A DNA stretch of 62,125 nt from NCBI GenBank assembly GCA_017464345.1, contig JAFUAH010000020.1, forward strand, positions 1 through 62,125. The letters are read 5' to 3'. The DNA comes from Bacteroidaceae bacterium (GTDB lineage: Bacteria; Bacteroidota; Bacteroidia; Bacteroidales; Bacteroidaceae). The notes beneath the pieces are model-generated. The model worked only from the letters and a program-made list of their open reading frames with translations, was not told the origin of the DNA and searched no databases. A program made the translations under genes and the position numbers. Shown here one piece after another: positions 49,254 through 58,778 of the stretch (position 1 is the stretch's first letter; each line of letters begins with the position of its first letter).

Positions 49254-50996
49254 TTATTCCTTATTGAGGAATTCCCTTGCTTTTTCCAATGCCACGTCGA
49301 TATGCGGGCAGATATGGGCTGGATTCATTTTCGAATAGAATCCAGCCTTTTCTAATTGGCTGTGCACCTTCGGTGTGACACCGGAGAGGATGACGTGCAC
49401 GCCGTCGTCGTGGTTCATCTGTATAAGGTTCGACAGGTTGTGGATGCCCGTCGAGTCGATGAAGGGCACCTTGCGCATACGGATAATCTGCACACGAGGC
49501 TTCTGCCCGTGGTCGAGGGCGCCCATGAGGTCGTCGAACTTGTTGGCTATGCCGAAGAAGTAGGGGCCGTTGATTTCATACACTGCACAGCCCTCGGGAA
49601 TCTGCAAGTGCTCGTCCTGGAGGTACATGTCAGCCTCGTCGCTCGGGTCAATCTCGTCCCTGATGACAGAGATTTCCGTCGTCTCCATGACGCGCTTAAT
49701 GAAGAGGGCACAGGCGATGATAAGTCCCATCTCGATGGCGATGGTGAGGTCGAAAATCACGGTCAGCAGGAAGGTAACGAGCAGCACCGTGACGTCGCTC
49801 TTCGGGTTCTTCAGCAATCCCCGGAACGTGCGCCAGCCGCTCATGTTGTAGCTGACGATGACCAACACGGCAGCTAGCGAGGCCATGGGAATATACTCCG
49901 CATACGGCATCAACAGCAGGAGGATGAGCAGCAGGACGACGGCATGGATGAGACCCGCCACGGGGGTGCGCCCGCCATTGTTGATGTTTGTCATAGTACG
50001 GGCGATGGCACCTGTGGCCGGAATGCCGCCGAAGATGGGGGTGACCATGTTGGCCACGCCCTGGGCTATGAGTTCCATGTTCGAGTCGTGGCGGTCGGAG
50101 ATGGCACCGTCGGCCACGGTGGCCGAGAGCAGGCTCTCGATGGCCCCCAGGATGGCGATGGTGAAAGCCACAGGCATCAGTTGCTGGACGGTCTCAAAGG
50201 TAATCGATGGCACCTGCATCGGAGGCAGTTGCGACTGGATGTGAAAACGGTCGCCGATGGTGTCGATACCCGTGATGCCGTACTGCTTCAGCAGGAGCAC
50301 GATGCCCGTGCCCAGCAGGATGCACCACAGCGACCCCGGAATTTTGTTCAGTACGGGCACGCTGCGTAACAGCCTGGGAGATAGAATGATGGTCAGTATG
50401 CCGAAGATGGCCACGATGAAGTTCCAAAGGTTGAAGGTGCTGATATGCTGCCCGTAGCACACCCACTTGCCGATGAAGTCGCCAGGTGTCCGGAGCGGTA
50501 CGCGCACCACCTCGCCGGCCTCCGTCACGGCCTCCTGGGTCAGTCCCAGCACGTCGCCCATCTGTGTGGTGAAGATGGTGACTGCGATGCCCGCCGTGAA
50601 GCCGATAATGATGGGGTAGGGGATGAACTTGATGACGGCTCCCATCCGGAACGCCCCCAGGGCTATCAGTATCACACCAGCCAGCATGGTGGCGACGAGC
50701 AGGCCCTGCATCCCATACTCGGGATTGTTCACAATGCCGTAGATAATGACGATGAAAGCGCCCGTAGGACCGCCGATTTGCACTTTCGTACCGCCCAGCA
50801 GCGAAATGAGGAACCCTGCCACGATGGCAGTCACGATGCCCTTCTCCGGTGTCACGCCCGAGGCTATGCCGAAGGCTATGGCCAGTGGCAGGGCCACGAT
50901 GCCCACGATGATGCCGGCCATCAGGTCCTTCATAAACAAGTCGCGATTGTAGTTGCGCAGTGTGTCCAGCAGTCTGGGTCTTAAAGCTATATTCAT
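49254..50996 (-). CDS. SulP-family anion transporter with STAS domain
   Basis: The ATG at 50996 gives 580 residues (a GTG at 51038 is in frame but leads only to a poor extra peptide). KDLMAGIIVGIVALPLAIAFGIASGVTPEKGIVTAIVAGFLISLLGGTKVQIGGPTGAFIVIIYGI is the typical SulP start. Ten to fourteen membrane segments and PIFGGIPATGAIARTMTNINNGGRTPVAGL follow. The STAS domain begins near residue 465, with VPFIDSTGIHNLSNLI. The family carries sulfate, bicarbonate or dicarboxylates; the substrate cannot be told here. It converges on argF' with a 19-base gap. Confidence 0.93.
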   Translation of the reverse strand: MNIALRPRLLDTLRNYNRDLFMKDLMAGIIVGIVALPLAIAFGIASGVTPEKGIVTAIVAGFLISLLGGTKVQIGGPTGAFIVIIYGIVNNPEYGMQGLLVATMLAGVILIALGAFRMGAVIKFIPYPIIIGFTAGIAVTIFTTQMGDVLGLTQEAVTEAGEVVRVPLRTPGDFIGKWVCYGQHISTFNLWNFIVAIFGILTIILSPRLLRSVPVLNKIPGSLWCILLGTGIVLLLKQYGITGIDTIGDRFHIQSQLPPMQVPSITFETVQQLMPVAFTIAILGAIESLLSATVADGAISDRHDSNMELIAQGVANMVTPIFGGIPATGAIARTMTNINNGGRTPVAGLIHAVVLLLILLLLMPYAEYIPMASLAAVLVIVSYNMSGWRTFRGLLKNPKSDVTVLLVTFLLTVIFDLTIAIEMGLIIACALFIKRVMETTEISVIRDEIDPSDEADMYLQDEHLQIPEGCAVYEINGPYFFGIANKFDDLMGALDHGQKPRVQIIRMRKVPFIDSTGIHNLSNLIQMNHDDGVHVILSGVTPKVHSQLEKAGFYSKMNPAHICPHIDVALEKAREFLNKE

Positions 50997-51147
50997 AATC
51001 CTGATGATTGTATTAGTTAAAAATAATGTCTGACGCACAGCCGTTTGATGGGTTGTGTCTTATGATTTGGCTGCAAAGGTACAACTTTTTGTGCATATAA
51101 CAGTAGGTTTGATACAGAAAACTTGCAGACCTTTACGGGCAAACTGC

Positions 51148-51232
51148 GTCCATCGACCGATGGACGAACATCCGCCGCCGACGGATGGCCGTCCGTCGGC
51201 GATGAATGTACATCCGTCGGCCGACGGCGGAA
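51148..51232. repeat. Phased palindrome array: 4 units of TCCGTCGGCCGACGGA type at 21-22 bp
   Basis: GTCCATCGACCGATGGAC (51148), ATCCGCCGCCGACGGAT (51170), GTCCGTCGGCGATGAAT (51191) and ATCCGTCGGCCGACGG (51212) are spaced 22, 21 and 21 bases. The array lies between the divergent SulP and POT genes. The remaining intergenic sequence holds a TAACTTTG element near 51342, probably the -7 of the POT promoter. Confidence 0.8.
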
Positions 51233-51390
51233 CTTTGCTCCTGCGGTCTGTCAAGATGCTCCCCCCGATTGCTGCAAATTTGGTTTACATTTCCCGAAAA
51301 ATATTTTCGTGGATTAGACCCATATTGTCAAAGAAAATCCCTAACTTTGTAGGCATGAAGCAAATCAAAAACTAATAAATACAAAAAATT

Positions 51391-52914
51391 ATGTTTGAAG
51401 GACAACCCAAGGGGCTCTATGCACTGGCCCTGGCCAACACCGGGGAGCGGTTTGGCTACTACACGATGCTTGCCGTGTTTGTATTGTTTTTGCAAGCCAA
51501 CTTCGGATTGACTGAAGCTGCAGCAGGCGGCATTTACTCCAATTTTCTCATGTTTGTCTATTTTCTGCCCTTCTTGGGTGGTATGGCCGCCGACCGCTGG
51601 GGCTACGGGCGGATGGTGACCATAGGCATCTTCATAATGCTGATAGGTTACATCCTACTGGCCATCCCGGCGGGTGCCGGTTCTGCGGCATACGCTTTTA
51701 TGTATGGTGCTTTGGCTTTGGTGAGCATTGGCACGGCTCTGTTCAAGGGTAACTTGCAGGTCATGGTTGGCAATCTCTATGACGACCCGCGCTATGCTGA
51801 CAAGCGCGATGCAGCGTTCAGCATCTTCTACATGGCCATCAACATCGGGGCCCTCTTTGCTCCTACGGCTGCAATCAAGATGATGGACTATGCCCAGCAG
51901 TCGCTGGGCTATAGCGAGGCAGACAGCTACCATTTCGCCTTTGCCGTGGCTTCGGTGTCGTTGATTGTCAGCATCGCCATCTATTTTGCCTTCCGCAAGA
52001 CGTTTGCCCACACGGAAAAGGGTATTGCCACAGCAAAGGCCAAGACTGAGCAGCAACTGGAAGAAGCCGTGGAGGCAGAAGACACCAAGTCGCGTATCGT
52101 GGCCTTGTGCCTGGTGTTTGCCGTGGTCATCTTCTTCTGGATGGCCTTTCATCAGAATGGACTGACGCTGACCTACTTCGCACGTGACTATACGGCCACC
52201 AGTTCTACGGGTGCCCAGGCTCTGCTTTTCAACGTATGGAACCTCGTAGCCGTCGTATTCATCGTGTATGCCCTGTTCTCTTTCTTCCAAAGCCAGACGG
52301 CCAAGGCTAAGGGCATTGCCGCTGCTGTGATAACAGTGGCCGTAGCTTATCTTGGTTATCAGTACACCACTTTGCCAGAAAGCGTAAAGGTGGATGCCCC
52401 CATCTTCCAGCAGTTTAATCCGTTCTTTGTCGTGGCTTTGACCCCTGTCAGTCTGGCCATATTTGGTGCATTGGCCAAGAAGGGCAAAGAACCCTCGGCT
52501 CCCGTGAAGATAGCCTTGGGCATGTTAGTGGCAGCCGTGGGTTACTTTGTCATGGTGGGTGGTTCTATGGGGCTTGATACCCCCGATGTGCAGAAGGCAG
52601 CTATTGAGGCTGGCACAGCCACTCGTGTTTCTCCTAACTGGCTGATTTCTACCTATCTTGTGCTTACCTTTGCCGAACTCCTGCTTTCCCCCATGGGCAT
52701 CTCGTTTGTGTCGAAGGTTGCCCCGACTAAGTACCGTGGCATGATGATGGGCGGTTGGTTTGTGGCAACGGCCATTGGTAATAAACTGACTGTCGTGGCA
52801 GCTGCCATTTGGGGCGTTCCTCTTGTCTACGTCTGGCTCATGCTTGCAGGGCTCTGCGTCCTCAGTTTCCTTTTCCTGATGTCGCAGATGAAGAAACTGA
52901 AAAAGGTAGCCTAG
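51391..52914 (+). CDS. POT/PTR-family oligopeptide transporter, variant
   Basis: 507 residues with about twelve to fourteen membrane segments. It begins FEGQPKGLYALALANTGERFGYYTMLAVFVLFL. GGMAADRWGYGRMVTIG is the loop after helix 2-3, and LFKGNLQVMVGNLYDD with YMAINIGALFAP is characteristic of proton:peptide symporters. The proton-coupling E-x-x-E-R motif of helix 1 reads N16-T-G-E19-R20, so the first Glu is missing. The predicted substrate is di- or tripeptides, but coupling may differ. It is followed three bases later by the EamA gene. Confidence 0.88.
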   Translation: MFEGQPKGLYALALANTGERFGYYTMLAVFVLFLQANFGLTEAAAGGIYSNFLMFVYFLPFLGGMAADRWGYGRMVTIGIFIMLIGYILLAIPAGAGSAAYAFMYGALALVSIGTALFKGNLQVMVGNLYDDPRYADKRDAAFSIFYMAINIGALFAPTAAIKMMDYAQQSLGYSEADSYHFAFAVASVSLIVSIAIYFAFRKTFAHTEKGIATAKAKTEQQLEEAVEAEDTKSRIVALCLVFAVVIFFWMAFHQNGLTLTYFARDYTATSSTGAQALLFNVWNLVAVVFIVYALFSFFQSQTAKAKGIAAAVITVAVAYLGYQYTTLPESVKVDAPIFQQFNPFFVVALTPVSLAIFGALAKKGKEPSAPVKIALGMLVAAVGYFVMVGGSMGLDTPDVQKAAIEAGTATRVSPNWLISTYLVLTFAELLLSPMGISFVSKVAPTKYRGMMMGGWFVATAIGNKLTVVAAAIWGVPLVYVWLMLAGLCVLSFLFLMSQMKKLKKVA

Positions 52915-52917
52915 GCA

Positions 52918-55656
52918 ATGACCCCCAAAATCAAAGGTTTCACCATGGGCAGCATCGCCGCTGCCTCCTACGGACTGAATCCACTCTTTGCCCTCCCCCT
53001 TTACCGGGAGGGACTGAGTGTGGATTCAGTCCTTTTCTTCCGGTACGCCTTTGCCATCCTGATGATGGCCATCTTGCTGCGTCACCAGCGTGTGGACATG
53101 CGTGTCCGGCGCCGCGAATGGCCTTTGCTCGCCCTCTACGGCCTGCTCTTTTCGGCCAGTAGCCTGTTCCTTTTCCTCAGTTACAACTACATGGATGCCG
53201 GTATCGCCTCCACCATCCTTTTCATGTATCCTGTCATGGTCGCCGTCATCATGGCTCTCTGTTTCGGCGAGCGGGCTTCGGCATTGACGTGGCTCTGCAT
53301 CCTGTTGGCTGTGGGCGGTGTATCGCTGCTGACGAAGACCAGTGACGGATCCTCGGTCTCCCTCTTGGGCATCACGTTCGTGCTACTCTCCTCCCTGTCC
53401 TACGCCATCTATATCGTCGGGGTCAATCGCTCCTCCATCGCACGGATGCCCTCGCCCAAACTCACGTTCTATGCCTTGTGCTTCGGCATCCTCATCTACA
53501 TCGTGCGCACTCGGGGGCTCACGGAACTACAGCTGCCCCATACCCTGTTGGGCTGGACGTGTGCTTTCTGTCTGGCTCTCTTTCCCACTATCATCTCCCT
53601 CATTGCCATGACTGTCAGCATCCGTAATATTGGTAGCACCTCGGCCGCCATCCTGGGGGCACTGGAGCCCATCACGGCCCTGTTGGTGGGTACGCTGGTC
53701 TTTGGCGAACGGCTGACGCCCCGCCTCTGTCTGGGCATCTTTCTGGTTCTCTTGGCCGTCACCCTGCTCATCGCTGGGAAAAAAATTTACTATACCCTGA
53801 AGGCCGTGGTGCGGAAGAACACGCTGTGCCTTCTGCCCCTGCTGTTGCTTGCCACGACGGGCATTCATGCCGCCTCCCGGGGGGCGGATGGAAAGAAGGG
53901 CGTGCCGTGTCCGATGGTACGCCTGGAGGCAGAGCGACTGCCCGACCTGAACGTGCCTCGTGGAGGGCACCAGACGCTTGTGGTGGGGGATGAAATCATG
54001 GTGGCAGGTGGCCACACCGACGGCTTTGTGCCTACGGCCACGGCAGAGTTCTTGCGCTTGGGCGACCGCGAGTGGCGCCTCCAGCCCACGATTTACATCC
54101 ACGACATGGGCACCTCCGTACAGTTGCGTTCGGGCGAGGTGCTGCTGATGGGGGGGGCTGCCGAACCCCTGGGCATTGGGCAGACTTTCTCCGTGGAGCG
54201 CTACAGGCCCGCGAGCCACACCTTCCAGGGATTCGGCTGTCTGGACACCAAACGCATGTACGCTTCGGCGGAACAACTGGCCGACGGGCAGATGCTCGTC
54301 ACGGGCAACTGGTTCCACCGCGACGCGATGGAGGTGTTCGACGGCGAGAAGTTCTTCACGAAGGCCCAGAGCGTTGGGCATGCCCGTGCCTGTCCGTATA
54401 TTTTTCCCACAGCCGACGGCGATGCTCTCATCCTGGGCACCATCGACAGCATTGGCGGTGTCCTCGACAATACCTCTGAGGTGGAGCGCCTGCACGGTGC
54501 CCCCATCGACGTACCCCTCTTGCGCGACTGGCAACCCATTCGCCTGATTTATCCCCATCCCGCCACGGCCAGTGCCCTCGGCAACGAGGGGTGGGAGGCG
54601 TACGATTACCTCACGGTCTTGGAGAACCACGCCTCTGACATGCGCATCGGCCTCATAGAAACCTCCGGCGGCGGGAACTCCTCCTCGGAACATCCGTCAG
54701 GCCAGCCTGCTGCCGGAATGCGCGTCACGCTCCTGTCCGAACTGCCCCCGTTGCCCAAGACTGGCCCCGAGGGACAGGACATCTGTTTCTTCTCCGCAGT
54801 TCTCGTCGACCGCGTGGCCCGTCGTGGCTATGTGGTGGGGCACGACAATCTGCTCAACCTCCCCCTGGCTTCTCCCAACAATGGGCGCGACTCGGTGGCC
54901 CGTCACTATGTCTTTGCCTTCGACTATGTGATTGAACACGGGAAATCGAATATTTCATTGCGTTGCCAGTCTCCTGTCTTATATTATACCGACCCGTTGC
55001 CCGGTGTGGGCATGACCACGCCCGTGCTCCTGCCCAGTGGCGACCTGGCCCTGGTGGCAGGGGTGGCCTCTGACAACTTTGCCCCCTTCTCTGCAGCCTA
55101 TCTGCTGCCTCTGGGTCGGCGCGATAGTGATGCAACCGTTGCGTCCGCATGGCATCGTTTGTTCCCGTGGGGGGCAGGAATCCTCCTTTTGCTCCTCGGC
55201 CTTGTGATGGTGGTGGCATGGAGGCGGCATCTGGTTTCTGATAATACAGAATATTCGGAGGGTGCAGATTATTTAGACAGTTCAGCGTATTCCGACCTCT
55301 CCGAAAGAACCGATACGCTCTCTGCGTCCCTTCTCCCCCGCATCCGCCAGCTTATGGAGGATAAGCAACTTTATCTGCGCGAGGACCTGAAGGTGCAGGA
55401 TCTGGCCACCTTGCTGGATGTATCGCGCCGCATGGTGTCGGAGACCATTGCCAGCAGTTCCGAATATGCTTCCTTTGCTCAGTTCGTGAATGCCTATCGG
55501 GTGGAACATGCCAAGCAACTCATGCGTCAGCATCCCGAAAAGAAAATGACTGCCATTGGTTTGGAGTCGGGCTTTGCGAACGAAACGTCCTTCTTCCGTA
55601 CCTTCAAGTCCTTCGTGGGCATGACTCCAAAGGAGTGCGTGCAGCGGACTTCGTGA
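52918..55656 (+). CDS. EamA permease read through into periplasmic beta-propeller / TM / AraC regulator
   Basis: 912 codons in one frame. Residues 1-287 are a complete EamA (DMT) permease with ten membrane segments (GSIAAASYGLNPLFALPLYR...GALEPITALLVGTLVFGERLTPRLCLGIFLV). Residues about 297-912 look like a separate protein: a signal-peptide-like KNTLCLLPLLLLATTGIHA, a kelch-like propeller (GGHQTLVVGDEIMVAGGHTDG; RSGEVLLMGGAAEPLG), a membrane helix at about 750-770 and an AraC helix-turn-helix pair at 801-912 (LYLREDLKVQDLATLLDVSR...GFANETSFFRTFKSFVGMTPKE). The junction is an A7 run at 53779-53785. With six A the permease would stop at 53800, and a GTG at 53806 could start the second protein. 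Whether one or two proteins are made is open. Confidence 0.8.
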   Translation: MTPKIKGFTMGSIAAASYGLNPLFALPLYREGLSVDSVLFFRYAFAILMMAILLRHQRVDMRVRRREWPLLALYGLLFSASSLFLFLSYNYMDAGIASTILFMYPVMVAVIMALCFGERASALTWLCILLAVGGVSLLTKTSDGSSVSLLGITFVLLSSLSYAIYIVGVNRSSIARMPSPKLTFYALCFGILIYIVRTRGLTELQLPHTLLGWTCAFCLALFPTIISLIAMTVSIRNIGSTSAAILGALEPITALLVGTLVFGERLTPRLCLGIFLVLLAVTLLIAGKKIYYTLKAVVRKNTLCLLPLLLLATTGIHAASRGADGKKGVPCPMVRLEAERLPDLNVPRGGHQTLVVGDEIMVAGGHTDGFVPTATAEFLRLGDREWRLQPTIYIHDMGTSVQLRSGEVLLMGGAAEPLGIGQTFSVERYRPASHTFQGFGCLDTKRMYASAEQLADGQMLVTGNWFHRDAMEVFDGEKFFTKAQSVGHARACPYIFPTADGDALILGTIDSIGGVLDNTSEVERLHGAPIDVPLLRDWQPIRLIYPHPATASALGNEGWEAYDYLTVLENHASDMRIGLIETSGGGNSSSEHPSGQPAAGMRVTLLSELPPLPKTGPEGQDICFFSAVLVDRVARRGYVVGHDNLLNLPLASPNNGRDSVARHYVFAFDYVIEHGKSNISLRCQSPVLYYTDPLPGVGMTTPVLLPSGDLALVAGVASDNFAPFSAAYLLPLGRRDSDATVASAWHRLFPWGAGILLLLLGLVMVVAWRRHLVSDNTEYSEGADYLDSSAYSDLSERTDTLSASLLPRIRQLMEDKQLYLREDLKVQDLATLLDVSRRMVSETIASSSEYASFAQFVNAYRVEHAKQLMRQHPEKKMTAIGLESGFANETSFFRTFKSFVGMTPKECVQRTS

Positions 55657-55681
55657 CCCGATGAAATGGGCAAAAATAGTT

Positions 55682-55726
55682 AAAACGACTAACAAAAATC
55701 GCATTGTTAGTCGTTTTTCTTTTTTT
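55682..55726 (+). terminator. Terminator after the AraC-type gene
   Basis: AAAACGACTAACAA (55682-55695) pairs perfectly with TTGTTAGTCGTTTT (55704-55717), then TCTTTTTTT. A third copy of TTTGTTAGTC follows at 55725. A possible promoter element TATTTTTG lies at 55754-55761. Confidence 0.88.
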
Positions 55727-55802
55727 GTTAGTCCTCAATTTCGGGCTTTGTGCTATTTTTGCCTGCAAACAATATATTTATTAACTTTAAAAACAGAAGA
55801 AA

Positions 55803-56780
55803 ATGAAAAAGACAAAATTCTGGAGCCTCCTGGCTCTTTGCTTCAGCCTGGCAGGGGCTGTGACACTTACTGCCTGTGGCGATGATGATGACAACAATAC
55901 ACCGACCCCCCCCAATAATCCGGACATTCCGGCAGCCACGCTGACGGGCACATGGAACTCCGTGCATCAGGGCGAGGAGGGCACAAGTTACACCGATGCC
56001 ATAACGCTGAACGGCGACGGCACATTCGAGGAGCACGTGACGGAGGTGGACCTGGAGTACTGGACCCATGAGCTGGTGAGCGGCGAGGATTTGTGGAAAG
56101 GCACGTACAGCGTGAAGGACGGTGAGTATCAGGTACAGGTGACCGAACACTGGCGCAAGGGCGCAGATGCCACGGAACTGACCCAAGAGACGGAGTTCGA
56201 GGGTGAAGCGTTCTCGCTCACCTTCGAGAAGTACGGCAACGGCTACGTGGCCATGAGTCGGCTGTCAGGTGGCGTACAGTTCTACACCCAGGATGGCGAG
56301 GCACGTCAGATGCCCAGCCTTGCAAACCACGAACTGCTGGGCCGTTGGGAGTATCGCAGTCGCGAGACAGGTACCACGACCATGGAAATGGTGGACTTCT
56401 ATGAGTTCAAGGCCAACGGCACGGTGGAGTACGGCACGTACATGCACAACTTTGTGGACGACTTCGACGCACAGGGCAGCAAGCGCAAGGGTATCTATGT
56501 GCCCATGAGCGAGACGCTGGGCCGCAGTTTCTTCGGTGGCGGTCGCGACGACCTCTCCATCCCCTCGGGGGCCAAACTTTTCTCCATCGTGGATGATGGA
56601 GATTATATGCTTGATCAGCTCGAACCGGGCAACTTCAACACCAACTACTGGAAGTTCTACGCCGTGCGCTTCGGCGGTCATCCCTTACAGTACGTCATTA
56701 AGGACGGCCAACTCCATGTGGGCATGATTGGCATGGAAGAGGAATATTTCTACGGCCAGCCCCATACCAAGGTGCAGTGA
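55803..56780 (+). CDS. Surface lipoprotein with two lipocalin-like repeats
   Basis: 325 residues. Signal peptide with lipobox LTAC and the acidic start CGDDDDNN, which in Bacteroidota serves as a surface-export signal. A Pro/Asn linker (TPTPPNNPDIPAA) leads to a first beta domain, LTGTWNSVHQGEEGTSYTDAITLNGDGTFEEHV. A second domain, LLGRWEYRSRETGTTTMEMVDFYEFKANGTVEYGTYM, repeats the LxGxW...F..dGT pattern of lipocalin-like domains. It probably works with the secreted protein encoded 26 bases downstream. It follows the AraC-type regulator, which may control both. Ligand unknown. Confidence 0.82.
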   Translation: MKKTKFWSLLALCFSLAGAVTLTACGDDDDNNTPTPPNNPDIPAATLTGTWNSVHQGEEGTSYTDAITLNGDGTFEEHVTEVDLEYWTHELVSGEDLWKGTYSVKDGEYQVQVTEHWRKGADATELTQETEFEGEAFSLTFEKYGNGYVAMSRLSGGVQFYTQDGEARQMPSLANHELLGRWEYRSRETGTTTMEMVDFYEFKANGTVEYGTYMHNFVDDFDAQGSKRKGIYVPMSETLGRSFFGGGRDDLSIPSGAKLFSIVDDGDYMLDQLEPGNFNTNYWKFYAVRFGGHPLQYVIKDGQLHVGMIGMEEEYFYGQPHTKVQ

Positions 56781-56806
56781 TGTGAATGTTAAACCATAAA
56801 TAAGGA

Positions 56807-58759
56807 ATGAGTATGAAAAAGCTACTTACACTTATCGCAGTGGCACTGCTGAGCATGTCGGCCAGTGCACAGGCTCCGGGTGCCATTCCCGTAGAGCCGG
56901 GTTCCAAGGGCCCGTTGCCCGAGACTACTCCCTTGCCGGGCTTCTCGGAGCCGGAGCGCTTCGGTGCACTCTTGGTGTCCAGTACGCTGGGCAGCGACAC
57001 GTGGGCCAGTGACCGTGGTCACTATAAAGTAGGCCTGCAGTGGTGGGCTCCCAGCGATTTCGGTGGTGAGTACTACACCCTTCAGTATCGCTATGGCAGC
57101 AACAGCGAATGGCAGACCGAGAAGGACGAGAACGGCAATGACAAACAATATGACCGCAATAGTCTGGGCACAGGCTTCGAGTCTATTCCCGGTTACACGA
57201 TTCACTTCCGCGTGATGATGCACGGCGGCCCGCTCACGGGCTATCTCTCGAACGAGGTTACGGCCACGGTGCCCTCTATCTTCACTACCTACGGCGGCTA
57301 CGGTTCGGAAAACGAACCTTGGTACAACGTCGTAGGCCAGAAGTTGGGCGGCTATTACAACCTGATAGTACGTGCCTGGGATCAAAAACTGGAGAAATAC
57401 GTAGAGTATTATAAGGACAGTAACGTCTATAAATACGCTTGGTACCGTGTTAATCCCACGACGTGCGACGAAACGCGCATCGAGGGAGCCGACCAAGACT
57501 ACTACGTTCCGACGATGGAGGATGTGGGCTACTGGCTCTACTGCGAAATCTCCGGCGACGGCGAGCATTGCGATTTCGTCTGGCGCTATCTCCCTTGTGC
57601 CGGCAATCCCATGGTATGCGTGCCCGTGAAGGCCTCGCCTGCCTATTTCGGTCCCGACGGATTCGTGCTGAACACCGACTACATTCTGCCCACGCCCGGT
57701 CAGGACCTCTACACCCAATGGTGGGACTACAATGAGGAAACGCAGACGAGCACCGAGATGCGAGGAGCCGTCGGCCCACGTATCATCGTACGCAAGCCCG
57801 GCCAGTACGGTGTGCGCATGACGGAGGACGAATACATGTATAATATGGTAGAACTTTCGCCCGAACTCGCGGCCAAGGGCTATCTGCTGACGTTTACCTA
57901 CCAGCATGGCGACGGATACTACGACGAGGACGGCAACTGGGTTGATGTACCCTGGTATCGCGAGTGCCAACTCATGGCCGACCGCTATGCGGCTCCGCTC
58001 CTTGTGAAGCCCGTGGCTAGTGGTCGCCCCGTGCCCACGACGGTTGACCTCATTGGCGAGGACATCGACGGCAACCTTGTCGTGAAGCAGTCTGCCACGT
58101 GGGTGAACTATCCCGAGGACGAGGCCATCAACTTCGACATGGTCAGCAACCTGACGGGTGTCTACGTCAAGGCCCATGCCACGGCATCCACCTTGGCTAC
58201 ATATTATCCTAACACCCTGCTCTGGAGTGACGCCACACTCGTAAAGCCTGAATACGATGAGGACTGGAATACCCCCGTGATAACCATAGACGTACAGTGG
58301 CTGCCTGCCGACTTGACGGGTGAGGGCACCATAGAAGGTACGGTCAATACGGGTGTGGCCAGTGTGAAAGCCATGGAGTCCACTGCCGATGCCGAAGAAG
58401 AGGGCTACGCCGTCTACTTGCGTCAGAAGGGTGGTGACATTGTGGCTCAGACCACGACCGATGTAGCTGGAAAATATCGTTTCGAGAAGGTTCCCTTCGG
58501 TACGTATGAGGTGTTGGTGAACATCGATGGCTGCACCTTGGAACAGCCTGCAGAGGTTGTCTTGAGTGCCGAGAATCCCTCTGTGTCGGATGTGGATTAC
58601 GATGTAGACGGCACTGAAATCGTGGCAACATCCATCTCGACCTTATTTGTAGGCGGACAGCAGTCTGCCACCACCTACGATCTTAGTGGCCGGCGCATCG
58701 ACGCTCCCCAACGCTCGGGACTCTATATCCGGAACGGGCGCAAAGTTATTCTGAAGTAA
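56807..58759 (+). CDS. Large secreted protein with Prevotella-type C-terminal tail
   Basis: 650 residues. Signal peptide MKKLLTLIAVALLSMSASAQ (from the second Met, 56813). The middle contains Ig-like and CARDB-like beta segments rich in Trp and Tyr (YNLIVRAWDQKLEKYVEYYK; YKYAWYRVNPTTCDE). A SdrD/Cna-B-like domain follows near 515-600 (GYAVYLRQKGGDIVAQTTTDVAGKYRFEKVPFGTYEVLV). The end TTYDLSGRRIDAPQRSGLYIRNGRKVILK is the conserved tail of many Prevotella secreted proteins, thought to direct sorting or export. Same operon as the lipoprotein. Role unknown; adhesion or glycan binding would fit. Confidence 0.8.
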   Translation: MSMKKLLTLIAVALLSMSASAQAPGAIPVEPGSKGPLPETTPLPGFSEPERFGALLVSSTLGSDTWASDRGHYKVGLQWWAPSDFGGEYYTLQYRYGSNSEWQTEKDENGNDKQYDRNSLGTGFESIPGYTIHFRVMMHGGPLTGYLSNEVTATVPSIFTTYGGYGSENEPWYNVVGQKLGGYYNLIVRAWDQKLEKYVEYYKDSNVYKYAWYRVNPTTCDETRIEGADQDYYVPTMEDVGYWLYCEISGDGEHCDFVWRYLPCAGNPMVCVPVKASPAYFGPDGFVLNTDYILPTPGQDLYTQWWDYNEETQTSTEMRGAVGPRIIVRKPGQYGVRMTEDEYMYNMVELSPELAAKGYLLTFTYQHGDGYYDEDGNWVDVPWYRECQLMADRYAAPLLVKPVASGRPVPTTVDLIGEDIDGNLVVKQSATWVNYPEDEAINFDMVSNLTGVYVKAHATASTLATYYPNTLLWSDATLVKPEYDEDWNTPVITIDVQWLPADLTGEGTIEGTVNTGVASVKAMESTADAEEEGYAVYLRQKGGDIVAQTTTDVAGKYRFEKVPFGTYEVLVNIDGCTLEQPAEVVLSAENPSVSDVDYDVDGTEIVATSISTLFVGGQQSATTYDLSGRRIDAPQRSGLYIRNGRKVILK

Positions 58760-58778
58760 TATTTTACTTATTTCTACG

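Noticed and set aside
52985-53020. GC-rich palindromic element in the EamA gene
   Set aside because: CCCTCCCCCTTTACCGGGAGG resembles the family but encodes ALPLYREGLSVD, which is native conserved EamA sequence.
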